Shown: piece after piece, positions 32,068 to 33,203 of the stretch | Layout of the letters: each line of letters starts with the position of its first letter | How positions within the stretch are numbered: position 1 is the stretch's first letter | DNA from: an uncultured beta proteobacterium | GTDB lineage: Bacteria; Pseudomonadota; Gammaproteobacteria; Burkholderiales; Burkholderiaceae_C | Length of the DNA stretch: 33,203 nt | Assembly: GCA_903906695.1 (NCBI GenBank) | Contig: CAIVLG010000113.1 | Span: forward strand, 1-33,203 | Direction of reading: 5' to 3' | Notes under the pieces: model-generated | What the model was told of the DNA's origin: nothing | The model's database searches: none | Seen by the model: the letters and a program-made list of their open reading frames with translations, nothing else | Made by a program: the position numbers and the translations under genes

Positions 32068-32352
32068 ATGCCCCGGACTCTCAAAGAAACCAGCCAATTC
32101 AAGACCGACAAGAAGCGCATCAAGGGCTCAGGTCGGTATGACTGGGAGAAGATGCGTTCAGTCGTCAAGGAACTGATGAATGACCGCCCGCTTGACAAAA
32201 GGCACCATGACCATGAGCTATCCGGTGAGTACGAAGGGGCGCGGGACTGTCACATCGAGCCGGACTGGCTGCTCATCTATGACCTGGAAGGTTCAGGTCA
32301 AACCGGAACACTCAAGCTCATCAGAACTGGGACTCACAGCGACCTGTTCTAA
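32068..32352 (+). CDS. YafQ-family mRNA interferase toxin
   Basis: 94 aa. Seen: RTLKETSQFKTDKKRIKGSG start and DKRHHDHELSGEYEGARDCH then IEPDWLLIYDLE, with RTGTHSDLF at the end. Residues H49, H62, D66 and H90 align with the catalytic residues described for E. coli YafQ (H50, H63, D67, H87). Known: a RelE-fold ribosome-dependent endoribonuclease. All key residues are present, so it is probably active and held in check by the antitoxin upstream. No clear ribosome-binding site; translation is probably coupled. Confidence 0.93.
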   Translation: MPRTLKETSQFKTDKKRIKGSGRYDWEKMRSVVKELMNDRPLDKRHHDHELSGEYEGARDCHIEPDWLLIYDLEGSGQTGTLKLIRTGTHSDLF

Positions 32353-32398
32353 CGGTTGCTGAGCTGCTGCGAAAGTCCCGAGCCCACAGCGCCCAAGA

Positions 32399-32426
32399 AA
32401 TGCGCCTCCCCGAAGGAAGGCGCAAC
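32399..32426 (-). terminator. Terminator hairpin for the helix-turn-helix gene
   Basis: On the minus strand TGCGCCTTCC-TTCG-GGGAGGCGCA forms a 10-bp stem (one G-U) with a TTCG tetraloop, followed by TTTCTT. It lies 24 bp after the stop of the minus-strand gene. On the plus strand the same stem has a C-A mismatch and no T-tract, so it is oriented for the minus strand. Confidence 0.7.
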
Positions 32427-32447
32427 GCAAATCAAAAGTTCAGCGGC

Positions 32448-33035
32448 TCAAAAAATCCCTTTTCGCCCAGCTTCCTGACGACGCACGGCATCGAGCTCCA
32501 GCTGAGCTTGGGCGTCACCCACAGCAGCACGATGCAGAGCCGTAAGCCATCGGCAGGCGTGCTCGCCTTGAGCGCCCTGCCCGCGCAACTCGTGGACCAG
32601 GAAAGCGACAAAAAGCTGAATTGCCGGCGCGGCAGTCGCCAACTCCGATGGGACGAAGCCACCCAGAAATGGGTCTTGACGCAATTTCTCCAGCTCCATG
32701 CCAATGCGTTCTTTCAGTGGCGCCTTGGCTGGCCAGACGAACTGCATCAGTCCGATTTCATTGGCCAGCACCAATACCAGCACCGTTGGAATGCCGAGGT
32801 ACTCCCCGGCCGCCGCGTGCACCGATGCCTGGGCTTTGCCAATCGCTCCATCGTTTCGCCGCCACTGTGCAAGCCTCTCATAAGTCACTCCCAGTTCGCT
32901 TGCGAGCTCTGTTAGGTTGTGCCCCCGCCGTTGCGCCTCAGCGAGGAGAGCCCTTAGCAGGGGTGGTCCGTCGCGCTCCCTGGTTGGTTCCTTACCACTT
33001 TTGTCGACATTGATTGATTTCCTTTTCACATTCAT
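32448..33035 (-). CDS. Helix-turn-helix protein of unknown function
   Basis: 195 aa from ATG 33035. Seen: an N-terminal basic tail, then an XRE-like helix-turn-helix at about residues 26-75 (LLRALLAEAQRRGHNLTELA, SELGVTYERLAQWRRNDGAI). A mostly helical region of about 115 residues follows (VLVLVLANEIGLMQFVWPAK, APLKERIGMELEKLRQDPFL, LFVAFLVHELRGQG). I recognise no family for that part. A GGAGG lies only 2 nt before ATG 33035 but 8 nt before an in-frame GTG at 33029, so the GTG may be the true start. An upstream inverted repeat suggests self-regulation. It lies in the accessory end beyond the tRNA-Cys fragment. Confidence 0.75.
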   Translation of the reverse strand: MNVKRKSINVDKSGKEPTRERDGPPLLRALLAEAQRRGHNLTELASELGVTYERLAQWRRNDGAIGKAQASVHAAAGEYLGIPTVLVLVLANEIGLMQFVWPAKAPLKERIGMELEKLRQDPFLGGFVPSELATAAPAIQLFVAFLVHELRGQGAQGEHACRWLTALHRAAVGDAQAQLELDAVRRQEAGRKGIF

Positions 33036-33043
33036 GACCTCCA

Positions 33044-33070
33044 GATGAGACAGCAAAGTGCCGTCTCATC
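33044..33070. promoter_or_regulatory. Inverted repeat upstream of the helix-turn-helix gene
   Basis: GATGAGAC (33044-33051) and GTCTCATC (33063-33070) are perfect 8-bp arms 19 bp apart start to start, just upstream of the gene. Typical geometry for a dimeric regulator's operator; likely bound by the adjacent protein (inference). Confidence 0.55.
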
Positions 33071-33107
33071 GTGTAGCAAGCGTCAGAAAACCGCCTTTTG
33101 CCACCCC

Positions 33108-33125
33108 AAGCGCGGGCGCGCTTTT
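33108..33125 (+). terminator. Possible small hairpin terminator
   Basis: AAGCGC-GGGC-GCGCTT then TT: a 6-bp stem with a short T-run. Weak; no plus-strand gene is seen immediately upstream. Confidence 0.25.
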
Positions 33126-33172
33126 ACCCCTTGTCGCTTCATACGACCACATCCGATAGTCAGGTCCTGGAA

Positions 33173-33203
33173 ATGAACCCTTTCAGCAAGACAAATGGAC
33201 CCA
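33173..33203 (+). CDS. Possible gene start cut by the right edge
   Basis: ATG at 33173 opens a frame (MNPFSKTNGP) to the window end. Only ten codons are visible and there is no convincing ribosome-binding site, so this is a guess. Confidence 0.2.
   Translation, partial: MNPFSKTNGP

Overview
The window reads as chromosome of a betaproteobacterium, most likely Burkholderiales and perhaps Comamonadaceae-like. This is inferred from a three-gene pyruvate dehydrogenase operon whose E3 carries its own lipoyl domain, a PAS kinase/FixJ-type regulator pair divergent from it and followed by folD and prlC, and moderately high GC. No marker gene fixes the genus.

Positions 1-3400: the start of an XRE regulator running off the left edge, a decayed SMP-30/gluconolactonase gene, and a two-gene indolepyruvate:ferredoxin oxidoreductase operon (iorB, iorA) whose alpha subunit ends without the usual ferredoxin domain. 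Positions 3458-5953: a tightly packed minus-strand operon of a STAS protein, a three-domain protein (RsbW-like ATPase, cyclic-nucleotide-binding fold, PP2C/SpoIIE phosphatase) and a bacteriohemerythrin. It looks like a partner-switching signalling module ending in an oxygen-binding protein. Positions 6119-10021: a periplasmic M16 peptidase and an OmpA-family protein, convergent.

Positions 10070-16811: the pyruvate dehydrogenase operon aceE-aceF-lpdA on the minus strand, with an unusual 129-bp inverted-repeat block between aceF and lpdA and a broken 2'-5' RNA ligase gene after lpdA. Divergently, 16975-23811 holds a membrane PAS histidine kinase, its LuxR/FixJ-type response regulator, folD, prlC and an exported glutaredoxin-like protein, with 4-bp overlaps at two junctions. 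Positions 23851-30487 are housekeeping and general genes: rpiA, pyrD, an FAD oxidoreductase, an APH/AAA fusion protein, a DUF3617 protein and a cardiolipin synthase.

Positions 30488-33203 are the accessory end. An intact tRNA-Leu(UAA) is followed by a decayed tRNA-Leu-like copy and by only the 3' 47 nt of tRNA-Cys(GCA), broken at the anticodon stem. That is the normal signature of a displaced attachment site left by an element integrated into tRNA-Cys. Short direct repeats like integrase arm sites lie immediately beyond it, then a RelB/DinJ-YafQ toxin-antitoxin pair with an 18-bp palindromic operator, and a helix-turn-helix protein with its own inverted repeat. No integrase is visible, so the element would have to continue beyond the right edge.
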